A DNA stretch of 34,184 nucleotides. Origin: Nannochloropsis salina CCMP1776. Lineage: Eukaryota; Sar; Eustigmatophyceae; Eustigmatales; Monodopsidaceae. Within the stretch, counting starts at the first letter, position 1, and the number at the start of each line of letters is the position of its first letter. Below are positions 1 to 10,478 of this stretch, piece after piece. The notes under the pieces were generated by a model that saw nothing but the letters and a program-made list of their open reading frames with translations, was not told where the DNA came from and made no database searches. Both the position numbers and the translations under genes were made by a program. Location: the NCBI GenBank assembly GCA_004565275.1, contig SDOX01000184.1, positions 6,352 through 40,535 on the forward strand. Reading direction: 5' to 3'.

Positions 1-11
1 GTTCCCTCCAG

Positions 12-1286
12 GCCCGGGTGAAGGATTTCTATCGGAAGCTAACGGCGGCACACAGCAAGGCTGCCGCTCACCTCAGCGACGGACGGGAGGAAGAGAAGCA
101 GCAAAGGGAGAAGGAGGAGCGAGACGGCAAGCTTCGGTGAGGAGGGAGGGAGGGAGGGAGGGAGGGAGGGAGGGAGGGAGGGGCTGGTGTGGCTTCTTTG
201 GTGGAAGGTTCTCGCTTGGTGTATCAAGTCATCTCAAGTCGGATCGACATCCTCCTCCTATTCGCCCTCCCTCCCTCCCTCCCTCCCTCCCTCCCCTCCT
301 TGCGTCCTCCTCCGCCCTTTCAGGCGGGAAGCACAAGCCCTCTTTCCCGTGTCGCGGGGCACAGACCACGAGACCCTTCCTCGCAGCGAAGGAGGGAGGG
401 AGGGAGGGAGGGGTGGAAGGAGGGAGAGAAGCCGTTCCCGAAGTGCTTCGCCCGGGCGGCTTGCGCGGGGGGGAAGCGACGACCGGGGCCAGGAGGAGCA
501 GAAGCTCGACAATGAGAACATCGGTAGGGGGAAAGCAGGGAGGGGTTGAGGGAGGGAGGGGGGGGAAGGAAGGAGGGAGGGTGGGGGGGGGGAGGGAGCA
601 CATAGAGGGGCCGGCCAGCACGAAGCGGTTGGGAAGCCCTTGCGTACAGGGAAAAAGAAAAGACAGGGGGCCGTGGAAGGCGGGAGGGAAGAAGAGGAAA
701 GAGGGAGGGTGGTGAGCCAAGCGTTTTGTTCATACCTATCTTCCACCTGCAGGCATGTCGATGCTGGCTAAAATGGGGTGGCAGAGCGGGCGGGGCCTGG
801 GCCTTGATGGGTATTTCCTCGTATCCTCCTTCCCTCCCTCTATCCCGTCCTGTCTCCTTCCTCCTCCTCTTTCTTCTCTTGCTGGATTCTTTCCTCTTTA
901 CAACGCCTGACTTGGGAGAGGTCGTTGCTCTTTACCGTCGTTAAACATTGTTTTTTCCCTCTTCTCCTCCTCTCTCCTTCTTGCCCTGTTCCCCATCTTT
1001 TTCTTCTCCTAGGAGCGGCATTGCCGAACCCGTCAGTGCTGAGGGCAGTCTTGCGCCCAAAAGTCGTTTGGGATTGGGTGCATCCAAGACGAAGGGGGGG
1101 AAAGAGGTGGACGAGCTGTTTGACTGGTGGGAGGAGCAGACCAGGAACCGGAAGGGGGAAAGATCGAGAAAGAGAGGGAGAAGTGCGAGCGAGGAGAGGG
1201 GGCGAGACGGCAGCAATTGCAGTAAGAATGGTGGTAGCAGTAGCGGCAGCACCAACAAAATAGGTAGTGGTGATGATGCAAAATGA
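12..1286 (+). CDS. G-patch, RS-rich splicing-factor-like protein (5' end outside window)
   Basis: Exons 12-136, 324-523, 753-810 and 1013-1286; the splice phases (2, 1, 2) join into one frame ending at TGA 1284-1286. The first visible exon gives a charged helix (KDFYRKLTAAHS). The second has an RS tract (RRERSRSRSASPGR) and then DNENIG, which leads straight into a G-patch split over exons 3 and 4: MLAKMGWQSGRGLG, LDGSGIAEPV, and RLGLG near its end. G-patch proteins bind and activate DEAH helicases in pre-mRNA splicing or ribosome biogenesis. The ENxGxxML.KMGW lead-in is like SUGP1 and CHERP, so a SURP/G-patch U2-associated factor is the best guess. A SURP domain would lie upstream, outside the window. 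Exon 2 also carries a short EGGREGG stretch encoded by a GGGA array. The G-patch call is firm; the subfamily is inference. Confidence 0.82.
137..323 (+). repeat. Intron with GGGA array after the donor and CCCT array before the acceptor
   Basis: The intron opens gtgaggagggagggaggg, with about 11 GGGA units up to 183. It later carries a CCCT array at 265-297, ahead of the cag acceptor at 321-323. The two arrays are complementary, so the intron could fold on itself. GGGA runs are also classic G-quadruplex motifs. Confidence 0.8.
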
Positions 1287-2555
1287 AAGAAGCGCAGAGC
1301 CGTAAGGGAGACTAGTGGAGTGCATTGTAGAGAACGATGCGTGCATTGTGGAAGGTCTAAATAGCACCCAATTTTGCAATCAGTCAAAGCAAGGATCAAT
1401 GCACTTCTCCTTTTTTCTGCTTTACCTTCTTTTTTGAAATTTCTTGTCCACAAGCTCTCTGGTGCAAGACGTAGTGCATTCTCATATTATCAGGCATTTA
1501 AACAGACATTCGAACGCCTGCACTCAGACGCCATTGTTTTCCAGCATCCAAAGGGCGCATCACGCAGGGAATAGCGGAGAAATAAATCGCGAGCAGGCAT
1601 GAACCAGTTCCAGGCAAAAGGCTTGTCGATCAAGCGCAGCAAAAGGGAAGCAACTAGCTGCCACATATACTTGCACCTAGCACTCCCTTAGTTTTTTTCC
1701 CCTTGACCAGATGACAAACACTGAAATCGAGAGCTGAACCTTTTTCACGTCCTGGGTCATCAAAAAGAATAATTATGACTTCTCAAAGAATCTTTTGAGA
1801 AGACTGTTGCCAACAATACCGCGACCACTTGATTGCATATCGTGGGAACATTATACGATTCTTTTAATGTCCAATCTGTCTGGTATTACGCATGTATACG
1901 ATCATCTTAGAGCTGGCCGAATAAAAGCGTAAAGAGACGACACAAAAATGTAATTCGCCCGAGAACCCTGTCACTCAACCGTTAGCTGCACCTTTATGCC
2001 GTAATTTCGAATTTGGTACAAGGGATGACGCAGTACCGAGGTAACGCCACAGCCGTTAACTTTGAAATTAAAATCTTAAAACATTCCCAGAGAGCGCAGC
2101 GACCATGTGAAAGCCTGTATGGGAACTAGAAATTCTTCAAATGTCCAATCAGCCAGATAACCAAGTATCGATTGAATCTTTTCACAGCTCGCCGAATAAA
2201 AGTGCGAAAGAAAATACACCAAATGTTTAGTTCTCCCGAGAGAGCTGGGGGATGGCCGTTAGCTTACACAGCTTACTACCGTATACTCAAATATGGTACA
2301 CGGAAATGACTTCAAAACTCCATCGATCTTTCTCATGTCAAGCACACCTTCTTTTGGCAAGTCGCTGTCGAAATTCAGTGCGCTTGGTGGAAAGGCATGT
2401 CTACCTGATCCTTAACATTTCATAGCCAAGAAGACCTCGTGGAAAGATCTAGTGATTCCATCAGTAGGGGCATAAAGATCCCCTCGTCCCAAATAAACTT
2501 GATTACAATTTTAATGTACAGGCTTCAAGGTCAAACCTACGATTCGACGAGAGTT
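1287..2555. other. Intergenic, no gene seen
   Basis: This is AT-richer DNA between two + strand genes, free of GGGA arrays. It holds the 3' flank of the G-patch gene (an AATAAA at about 1580 could serve polyadenylation), a diverged direct duplication (separate entry) and the promoter region of the next gene. ORFs here are short and have no recognisable product. Confidence 0.6.
1866..2313. repeat. Diverged direct duplication, period about 274 bp
   Basis: The first copy starts at 1866 and the second at 2140, both with aatgtccaatc. Shared landmarks in the same order are agct.gccgaataaaag, a purine/A-rich stretch, ctcccgag/cgcccgag, ccgttagct, and atttggtac/atatggtac followed by aatgac/gatgac. 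Divergence is substantial, so the duplication is old. The function is unknown. Confidence 0.65.
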
Positions 2556-4805
2556 ATGCGTTACTGCAGTGTCTTCCTTCTTCTAGCGGCTGCCACTGTC
2601 GGCACGGCCAAGTTCAACAACATTACGGGAGGCCTTCCTAACGCACGCAGGCCCAAGTATCCTGGTACGCTCTGACTATTGCCGATACACACCTTTACCC
2701 TATGTGCCACACTGATCTCTGTCGGACCTTCCATCCCGATCAGGCACGAAGAAATGCGATCCGACCCGCTGCATTTGCACGCCCGAAGCATTCATCGAGG
2801 CTTTCCTGAACACGCCTAACTTGAGCGGAAATATGACCACTAATCCCAACCTCGACTCCACCGTCATCCCTTTTCCCGTGTGTGTTGGCGAGGAGCTTGT
2901 TGGTCGCGTGAACGGCAATGGTATCCCTCCCCTTACTCCGACGCTCTCTCCACTAGGTACGAGCTGTAAGACAGAGGAGGAGATGATTTATACTCCTTCC
3001 AAGTGTGGTCAGTTTCCTATCCTCACCACAAACACATACCACCTACGCAACAAACAATAGATCGGCAAAAGCACATGACTTTTGTATTCGACAATATTGG
3101 ACTGGAAAAGATCCTGGCCTTGGGGCAGTATCGTGCGAAGCAGATTCTGTCTTTGATCGGGTACGAGTCGGACATGTGGAAACCACAATCTTCAAGTTCC
3201 ATCGTACTCATACCTCATTTCCCCCAGATACGGCGCGATCGACACGTTCACCTGCAATCCTGATCCGGCAAAGCAACAACTGGTCGTCTTGCAGATCAAA
3301 GAGCCCAATGTCGGAGGGGCGTGCCGGCGTAAGAATCCCAGTAAGTACACTACTGGACAGTCGCTACGCACGCAGCGAGAGAGTGTATAACAACCCTTTG
3401 CATGCACCAACAGACGACCCCTACAGCAAGATTCCCAACAAGTGCAACAGAAAGCGTAAGTCTTGGTATTGTCGTTCATTCGCATGATACACAAGCATAT
3501 ACTACCGTGACGGCGAAACGTATCGACTGACTATTCTTCCATCCTCTGTACGTGATTATATGTGATTTCATACAAAGTGAGGATGTCTGCCATCTGGGAT
3601 AACGCACTGGTTTGGCTTGAGCGTGTCTTCAGGAAAGACTTGAGCCGTTTCGAGGTGAGAAAGGAAAAAGTCAATGGAAGATAGACCTGGACGATGGGAA
3701 GCCAGAAAAACTCATATTGACACTTCCTACTGTCTCCTTACTACAGCCTGCCATGAACATCCTCAAAACGTAAGTATCGACAGCAACGTAGCGATGACCA
3801 TGCCACGAGATAGTCATGCTATCGCACACACAGGACGCGATTCGAGACGTTGACTGGCTGCCGCCCCGACGACGTCGCAAAGCTTTACTTTCCTTTCGAT
3901 AGGACTTTTGCGAACCTGACAGCCGCAGGTAAGCCAGGACGACATACATTGATGCGAAAAATGTCACGCACACTCAGTGCGTATGTCGTGCACGTCTGTT
4001 ATCATAACTTGTGATCGAATCCCCCGCATTCCAAGGCTGCTCCGACGTATTCGCGAACTCTGTGGTCGAGTTTGCCACTACTCCCTGCTACAAGCCCTCC
4101 ATTGCGCAAATGAACGAGTACGCCTCCAAGTTTCTCTACTACTCTGAGGGCCGCAAGGGCCGCAAGACCAATTACTGTGAAGGTCAGTGCTCCGCGTATA
4201 ATAGTTGGCAGACGTGCACTTGCACGGCTAGGCCTATCTCTCTCACATCCGGTTTTTATCATGTGCGTACATTGTCATGTCTCGTGTCGTGATGTACCAG
4301 CGGACATTCTGCTCCAGCAGCTTGATCCTACGTCGCCGGACATCGCTCAGCAGTTGCGGGCATACTTTTTCATCACGCAGTCTTTCAATGGCTACTATGC
4401 CGGCTATGGGGTAAGTACGGCGACGTATAGAGGAGGAGCTATATCGCTTGAGCGCTGTCATGGGAATCTATCGCGGCATGTGCTCACTTATATTGTTCCA
4501 TTCCTCTTGACTGTACAGTGGACTGCGAATGACTATGCGCTGCCACAGATCCCCGAGTGGTGGATCAATAATCAGCTATACGGTGAGTGTCTAGTAGCAG
4601 TCTTGTGTCCATGCACGACGACATCGGAAGGCATATGATCGCAACTCTCTTAATGTGACACCTCACACCGGATGTATAATTCTTCACAGCCAAGGCAACA
4701 TGGGCTAGCGTCGGACTGAACTGCTCCATGTCGTCCGATCCAGCAGAGGTCCAGGCATTCTCTGTCGAGAATGCTTTCGTGCCTTACATGGCTGGTTTCA
4801 ATTAG
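2556..4805 (+). CDS. Secreted Cys-rich glycoprotein candidate, 419 aa, 12 exons, unknown function
   Basis: Exons 2556-2664, 2744-3007, 3061-3160, 3228-3340, 3414-3455, 3578-3654, 3747-3769, 3834-3928, 4036-4182, 4301-4410, 4519-4582 and 4690-4805. All phases close and the exon sum is 1260 nt, ATG to TAG. It begins with a clear signal peptide (MRYCSVFLLLAAATVGTA). The mature part has over a dozen cysteines (KKCDPTRCIC, TSCKT, PSKC, FTCNP, GACRR, NKCNR, TGCRP, GCSDV, TPCYK, NYCE, LNCSM) and N-glycosylation sequons (NIT, NLS, NMT, NLT, NCS). No transmembrane helix follows the signal, so it is probably exported or placed in the wall or an endomembrane lumen. I do not recognise the family. A 36-nt in-frame stretch at 2921-2956 also has intron-like ends. 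Gene structure is well supported; function is not. Confidence 0.82.
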
Positions 4806-6537
4806 ATTCTACAATAAGCATACCTTGCCACTTGCCAGAAGTGTCGGTGAAAGAGTGCACTCGTTTGCGCACGTCTCACTGGCCAGCTTGGATGCGTATT
4901 GTGACCGATGGCCGTGGTTCTCTCTCACGACTGAAGTCTTCTTTGTTCCTCGTAAGCTGTACCTCTACGGTACTGTCTTGATATATATGTTTTATTCCTG
5001 AGGTACTATCTTATAAGGTACTGTCTTACCGTGTTTCTCGGTCGCACGCGCCTTTTTATGTTGCGAAATAATACCTTCATTTCGAGGACTGAGTGTGTCT
5101 CTGTGTGTGTGCGCTTCGGGTGTTTTGAGAAGGCCCGCAGGTGTTTCGTGATTTGATTTTCTGTTCCGTAATATATCTGGATATAAAATAGGACACGTCA
5201 GTTCAGGCATATCTAGTTATAATACTTCGTACAAAGGGCCAAAAAAGTGCAGATGCCTTTGCCTATTTATTGAAAAAGCCCTGTCTTATGCTAGTAATCG
5301 TTCTTTTCCGTAGAGTTTTTATATCGTTAATACAATTTATCAAGTTTAGATATAAGCTTTTTGTATACACTGGGAGTTTCTTAAGAAATTTATGCACTTG
5401 TTCAATGCAAACCAGTATTCATTTATCATCCTATCCAATATTCGCTAAAGTTTGCCCTCCCACAACTCAACCCGACATCAAATTTATCGGAAATTCAGCA
5501 CCGACTTTGTGGGCCGCTTTTCAATCCATTCCTCTGACAAAAATGCGAGCTTCAGTAAATTAAAAAAATAGAAAGTAAGCATCGGCCACTAGACGCAGAG
5601 AAACTTGATACTGAATACCGCCGCATTCGGTCATATGGGTTGTTTCTTTGTTGCATAACCAGCGGCATGCTCCCAGAGGCGAGGGACATAGCCGTAAGAA
5701 GTCTGTGCCTACCCTTCGTGAGCTCAGCAGTGTTATCCGGAAGGGAAGACGAAACAACTGTGCGTGCACTTGACTTTCGTCAGGAGTGCTCCGTCTGTCA
5801 TGGAGCGGGTGTGCCTAATGCCTTTAGACCAGTGAGGTCCGATCGCGAGTTGACATAAGCCCCCCCGTTGTGCCACCGAAACCATTCATTGCAGAGATTT
5901 TTCAAACCCCCTCCGTTGACGGTAGCCGTAGGAAAGGAGAAATATCATCAGTTTGCCGATGGAAAAAGAACGTGGCAGCCATATGTATCAAGAGAAATGA
6001 AGGATTTTCTTCTTCTACCAGGTGGTGCATCGCAATTTGTCCGGCAGGTGCTCAAAGCGCTCTTCCTATTGATTTCGTCGGAAAACCATCATTTTCGCCT
6101 TTTCAGACGCTCTCTGCTTTGATCATAAGCCGGAATCTTCCTACAGACTTCTCACGACAAATCCTCGTATTCATTCCTATGACAAAATGTGCTTTTCAAC
6201 GCGAGGCGCGCTCTATCAATTGATACGTCACGAGAAACAGCATTCTTGCCTTTATGACAGAACAATTTTTCCGGAATTTTTCCGGAAATATATCCACCAT
6301 CGGAAACCAGAACTTGAAGCCTGGTACACCTCACCACGCTTCCCCCTTGCTCGATCAAAGACAAATGCATGTGATCGGCTGAATTAGTAGTAAAAGGGTG
6401 CCTTTGTGGTTTCTTTCAGGCACACTTGGAGCTCACGGAATCGTGTGTCACTTCCTCCATGCTCGCACGTCCAAACCTGAACAGCTCCCCCTTCGTTTTT
6501 CCAGGCACCTAGTCCGCAAAACGATCGCAAAAAAAAC
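4806..6537. other. Gene-poor spacer, no gene seen
   Basis: AT-rich 3' flank of the secreted Cys-rich gene and 5' flank of the next secreted-protein gene. A short motif, ggtact(g/a)tctt, recurs at about 4969, 5001 and 5019. Two close TTCCGGAA palindromes lie at 6269-6276 and 6280-6287. ORFs of 60-117 codons occur in several frames but have no recognisable domain, signal peptide or intron structure. Confidence 0.55.
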
Positions 6538-7526
6538 ATGCCGTCTCTTTACCACGCTTCAACGTTCGTAGTTGGGCTCTTGCTTGCCAGCACTGGGGCA
6601 GCGAATGCCGAGGTGAGTCCGTCCTATCCGCCTTTTTACTAGGAAGAGCCGTGGGAATGCTGTTCTCGTTCACACAACCTGATAGGAGACTCGTTATCCT
6701 CCGTGCTTCTTACATGCTACTCAACCTGCTCCACTGCATCGATATGGCTGACTATTGATTGGACAGGTATTGCGAGGGACCGCTGATAAAGAGGAAGTCA
6801 CAGATATCTACACGAACCCGAAAGTCAACGGAGCCCGGGTGGACTGGTGCTACGGTATAGCGTCTTTCATGCCCCTTGTTTCCCTCCTTTTTATTACCTA
6901 TATGCATTCCTTCTCATGGTTTCCAGGCATGCAATGAATGGGGCACATTCAGGAGGCTTTCCTCCTTCCCGTGACTCTCGTGCTGACAAAGAGATGCGTT
7001 GTCTCCCTCCTCCTCCCTCCCCTTCCCCCTTCCTGCCCTCAGGCTACGACTTCCGAATGGGCCCGGGCACGGACAATCCTGCCGCTTTTCTGGGGTGTGG
7101 TCAGGATGCCGCGGATGCCTATTGCCGGCTAAGGGGTTACGAAAAGGCCTCGGTAGGGCGGGAGGGAGGGAGGGAGCGAGGGAGGGAGGGAGGGATGGAG
7201 GGAGGGAGGGAGAGCGGGCGGGTGAAAGGAGGGAAGGTAGAAATACCGCTAAGTACAGCGACACTGATTTAAGATATGAGGTGTAATAAGGGTTGTACAA
7301 TCAGATGGGTTTGTTCCGTGCCTAGCGTCATTCCCCTCTCTGTTCTTCTTCCTTCCCTCCCTCCCTCCCTCCCTCCCTCCCTTCCTCCCTCTCGGTTTCC
7401 CCCCCAATATTTAGTCCTACGAGAAGGACGCCGGCACTACTGAGACCACCGTTTATCTGCTTCAAAATACACACAATCCCAATCCGGTTCACGACGCTTT
7501 CCGAAGCATTGTGTGTGCGCGCTCGG
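6538..7526 (+). CDS. Small secreted protein with a [11 protein letters not shown]-type domain; 3' end unresolved
   Basis: Exons 6538-6612, 6767-6854, 7043-7152 and 7415-7526. Exon 1 is exactly a signal peptide ([18 protein letters not shown], ending ANAE). The mature protein has VDWCYGYDF, then [19 protein letters not shown], then [13 protein letters not shown]. This W-C ... GCG..AADA(F/Y)CR...GY ... F..I.C layout recalls a small secreted domain I have seen in bacterial and plant proteins, but I cannot name it with certainty. The cysteines probably form disulphides. The last exon runs into a GGGA array. Either a gtaggg donor at 7527 splices on (for example to tttcag at about 7770, giving a short GLGRRNHS-like tail), or the array is translated as an EGGR tail to TAG at 7630. 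Extracellular location is inferred. Confidence 0.72.
7153..7414 (+). repeat. Intron with GGGA array at 5' side and CCCT array at 3' side
   Basis: The donor gtagggcgggagggaggg leads into GGGA units to about 7213. A CCCT array at about 7350-7390 precedes the ttag acceptor at 7411-7414. This is the same arrangement as the intron at 137-323. Confidence 0.75.
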
Positions 7527-7527
7527 G

Positions 7528-7661
7528 TAGGGAGGGAGGGAGGGAGGGAGGGAGGGAGGGAGGGAGGGAGGGAAGGGAGGGGAAGAGAAGGAGGTCAAGC
7601 AGCAGGGAAGATGCGAGATGTGCAGTGGGTAGGACGACGTGAGAAAGGGGAGGGAGGGAGG

Positions 7662-7745
<84 letters not shown>
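7528..7745 (+). repeat. GGGA array followed by a (GA)n microsatellite
   Basis: A GGGA array at about 7528-7580 is followed, after mixed sequence, by another GGGA patch. From about 7665 comes a nearly pure GA run of roughly 40 units, interrupted once by GACAGA at about 7714. The array directly follows the last recognisable exon of the small secreted-protein gene. Confidence 0.85.
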
Positions 7746-7750
<5 letters not shown>

Positions 7751-7798
7751 GAAAAAAAATGCTTTCAGAGGGTCTTGGCAGAAGAAACCATTCTTAGA

Positions 7799-8507
7799 GT
7801 AGAATACCTCATTAGGGTAAAAAAAATTCTCGTGGGACGCGAGGTCTCAATCCCTTTGCCCGCACGGGAAAGAAAGGGATTCGAACTCCGGGTGGCACAA
7901 GAAGGGGGCTTTTGCCACCCTCCGTGTCGAGCGTCGAACGTGGGAAGGGAAGCGCGGGCACACGAGGGAAGGGAAGGCACAGAGGGCGATAGGAAAAAAA
8001 GGAGGAGCGAGGAGGGCGATCAATCCTCTTTCATGACGGTAAGATCGCCTTCCGGCTTTCCGTCCAACATTCAGCAAAGGCATACGCCACCACATGTTTT
8101 TATTAAAAAAAAAGGGGGAAAAAAAACTTTTAGCCTGTACGTCATTGCGATTAGGGGAATTCGTGGCGTGGATGCCCTCCTGTCCATGTTGTCGCGTATG
8201 GAGCATTCGAATGTTGTGCGTGCAACTTAACCCAAGACATGCTTCTCTAAACGCCCAGATCTGTCGCCTCCCCTTCTTTCCCCAAAGAGCGCTACGTCCT
8301 CCCTCCCTCCCTCCCTCCCTCCCTCCCTCCCTCTCTCCAGTGGCCCCGTCATCCCCAACGCACATGACTTCTGTCTGTCCCTGCTTTCCTCTCTCCCTCC
8401 TTCCCCCCCATTTCTCATAATCCCCTTCCCCTTTTTTCCTCCCACCGAATGAGGAGGGAAGGGAAGGAGAAAGATCATCATTTACACACCATGTCGCGCA
8501 CCCTTAC
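7799..8507. other. Spacer between a + gene and a - gene, no gene seen
   Basis: Contains an A-rich patch (about 8105-8130) and a CCCT array (about 8297-8333). If the GIDE-like gene on the minus strand had further 3' exons they would be here. I looked for a C3HC4 RING pattern on the minus strand and saw none. Confidence 0.45.
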
Positions 8508-9998
8508 TCAATTGTACGCCCTCCCACCCACCCACCCTCCCTCCCTCCCTCCCTCCCTCCCTCCCTCCCCCAAGACCGCCTGGAGCAGAAGAAAGTTCCG
8601 ACGAGACAGGAGGGCAGAGAGGCAAAAGAGGAGAGCCGTGCCCCCCGCGATGTAAAGCTCAATTCGCGCCCTGCTCTCGACCTGAAGGAGAAAGGGAGGG
8701 AGGGAGGGAGGGTCAGGTTTCAGACGCCTTCTTGCCGAGGTAAAGGACAAGGGGGGGCGGTCACTTTTTAAAAATATATAGGCTAAGAGGGTCCATTGTC
8801 AACGCCATGATAATTATTTTAAATAATGTTTTATTTGTAATTATTAGGCTGAAAGGAGAGAAAAATCAGGCGAACGCACACCTTGAAGGTCAAAAGCTAC
8901 AAGGGAGGGCTGCAGGCAGACAGGCAGGGAGGAAGGGAAGAAAGGGAGGGAGGGAGGGAGGGAGGGAGGGAGGGCCTACCTTCGTGAGCAGCTCGGATTC
9001 CGTCAGAAGCGTGATCACGTAGGGCTTCGTCCTTGCACTGAACAGCGTAAAGGGGGGGAAAGGAAGGGAAGCGGGGGGAGGGTGACGGAGCCGGTCTTCC
9101 CGGGCGGGTTTTCTCCCCTCTCGCCTTCCCTCCCATTCTCTCTCCCTCCCTCCTTCCTTCTTCCCCTCCCTCCCTCCTTTCCTCCCTCTTCCCTCCACAT
9201 ACCTTGATCAATTCATGCTTCTCTTTCCAAATGTCCTGAACGAGGGAGGGAGGGAGGGAGGGAAGGAAGGAGGGCGGGAGCGGGAGGAGAAAGGGAGAAT
9301 AAGAGGAGGGAGGGAGGGCGGAGAGGGAGGAAGAGAAAGACCGGGGAGATCGAAAGAATGGAACACAGACGAGTACAGGGAGGATGGATGGATGGATGGA
9401 TGGATGGATGGATGGAGGGAGGGAGGGAAGGAGGGAGGGAAAGGCCCACCTTGGTATAGACGAGGCCTCCGTCCGTGCTGTCTTGGGAGCCGCTCTGTCG
9501 TTTCCCCCGCCGTCGATGCACTTGCCCCTTGGCGCGATCCATCTCCTCCACCACCCGATACTCCAACGCGTGCAGGAGGACGCAGGACACCCCTAAGGGA
9601 GGGGAGGAGGGAGGGAGGGAGGGAGGGAGGGAGGGAGGGAGGGCCTGAGCCTGCAGCCTGGCGGTATGGGACCGAACCCTCCTCCTTTTCCTTTCTCCCC
9701 TCCGTCCTTTTCAATTACCTGCTTTCGGAGATTTTATCGCCAATGCCTGTTCCTGTTGCCAAGGGAGCAAGTACCTTGGGTGAGCTCTCTCTCTGCCTGG
9801 CCCGCCTGCCTTCCCCCCCTCCCTCACTTTCGCCCTTCCTCTCCTCGATCGCTCCCTCTTCCCTTCATTCTTTCCCATCATCCTTCTATCTCTCTCCCCG
9901 TCCCTTCCCTCTCTCTTGCCCCCCTTTCTCCCTTACCTGAACCTCGACAGGCACTGTCTGTGCCGTTGCAACCTCTCCTCCTCCTCCTCCTCCTCCTC

Positions 9999-10029
<31 letters not shown>

Positions 10030-10478
10030 TCCAGGCCTAACAACGCTTATCTTCCCCGTCACTTTGACGTACTCCCCTTCTTTCATGTCAGCCAGCCGCC
10101 GATTGGGAACATTTCGAAGCAAATGGGAGAGCATGAAGCGTTTGATAAAACTGAAATATGGAAGGCAAACCGGGAAAGAGTGCAGGAGGGAGGGATGAAA
10201 GAGCAAATATAGCCCAGACAAGCCAGCACTCGCGCTTCCTTTGTTGCCATTCATTTTCGTATGCTGTAGCTTGCCATGTCATGAAGATCACAAATGTCAT
10301 ACCAGCAGGGCCGACCCTCTCTCACACCCCGAACCCAAGCTATCGTGCCTCACCTGTAGGAGTAAAAAGAAGACACTCCACAAGAAATCAGCGCAACGCC
10401 CCCAAAGACCCATGCCTTCACCCGCAAGTCTCTTTCCTGGCCCCATATTTTTTCCAGCAACCGGTCTTTCAAACCCAT
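8508..10478 (-). CDS. Two-TM membrane protein with GIDE-like (MUL1/SP1) region, no RING seen
   Basis: Minus-strand exons 10478-10354, 10150-10045, 9752-9719, 9592-9450, 9235-9203, about 9024-8980, and 8681 to a TGA at 8508. Phases close. Residues about 22-41 form a TM (VKAWVFGGVALISCGVSSFY). Then come LADMKEGEYVKVTGKI, VSCVLLHALEYRV, IWKEKHELIK, PYVITLLTESELLTK and a second TM (IELYIAGGTALLFCLSALL). KxGxYVKVTG followed by a Cys-aliphatic core is typical of the At1g16860/GIDE group. The block from PYVITLL to TM2 aligns by eye with human MUL1 (YYLSSQDFDSLLQ...TM). MUL1 and plant SP1 are organelle outer-membrane E3 ligases with a C-terminal RING, which is not visible here. The last exon runs into a CCCT array and ends in an EGGR-like tail. 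Weak points are the gttgtt donor at 10044 and the 5' edge of the 9024 exon (a stronger acceptor at 9038 gives the wrong phase). Confidence 0.66.
9382..9416. repeat. (GGAT)n microsatellite
   Basis: About eight and a half GGAT units inside an intron of the minus-strand GIDE-like gene, flanked directly by GGGA units. The GGGA to GGAT transition suggests a point change spread by slippage. Confidence 0.9.
9976..10022. repeat. (CCT)n microsatellite
   Basis: About 15 CCT units. On the minus strand this reads AGG repeats, inside the intron that follows the KEGEYVKVTGKI exon. Confidence 0.9.

Noticed and set aside
27-720. Overlapping long ORFs on both strands (PSLPPSLPP / EGGREGG proteins)
   Set aside because: They arise because GGGA/CCCT arrays have no stop codon in any frame. 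Only the frame supported by splice phases and the G-patch domain was kept. The same applies to similar ORFs at 7-10, 14-16, 25-28 and 33-34 kb.
7840-7925. Possible tRNA on the minus strand (gttcgaatccc T-loop-like motif)
   Set aside because: The T-stem does not pair (only about three of five pairs), and no acceptor stem or anticodon arm closes at the right distance.
8841-8912. Extra exon of the GIDE-like gene on the minus strand (PSLVAFDLQ)
   Set aside because: It has a ctgcag acceptor and gtgtgc donor but ends in a phase that the next exon cannot accept. Skipping it gives the continuous MUL1-like sequence.
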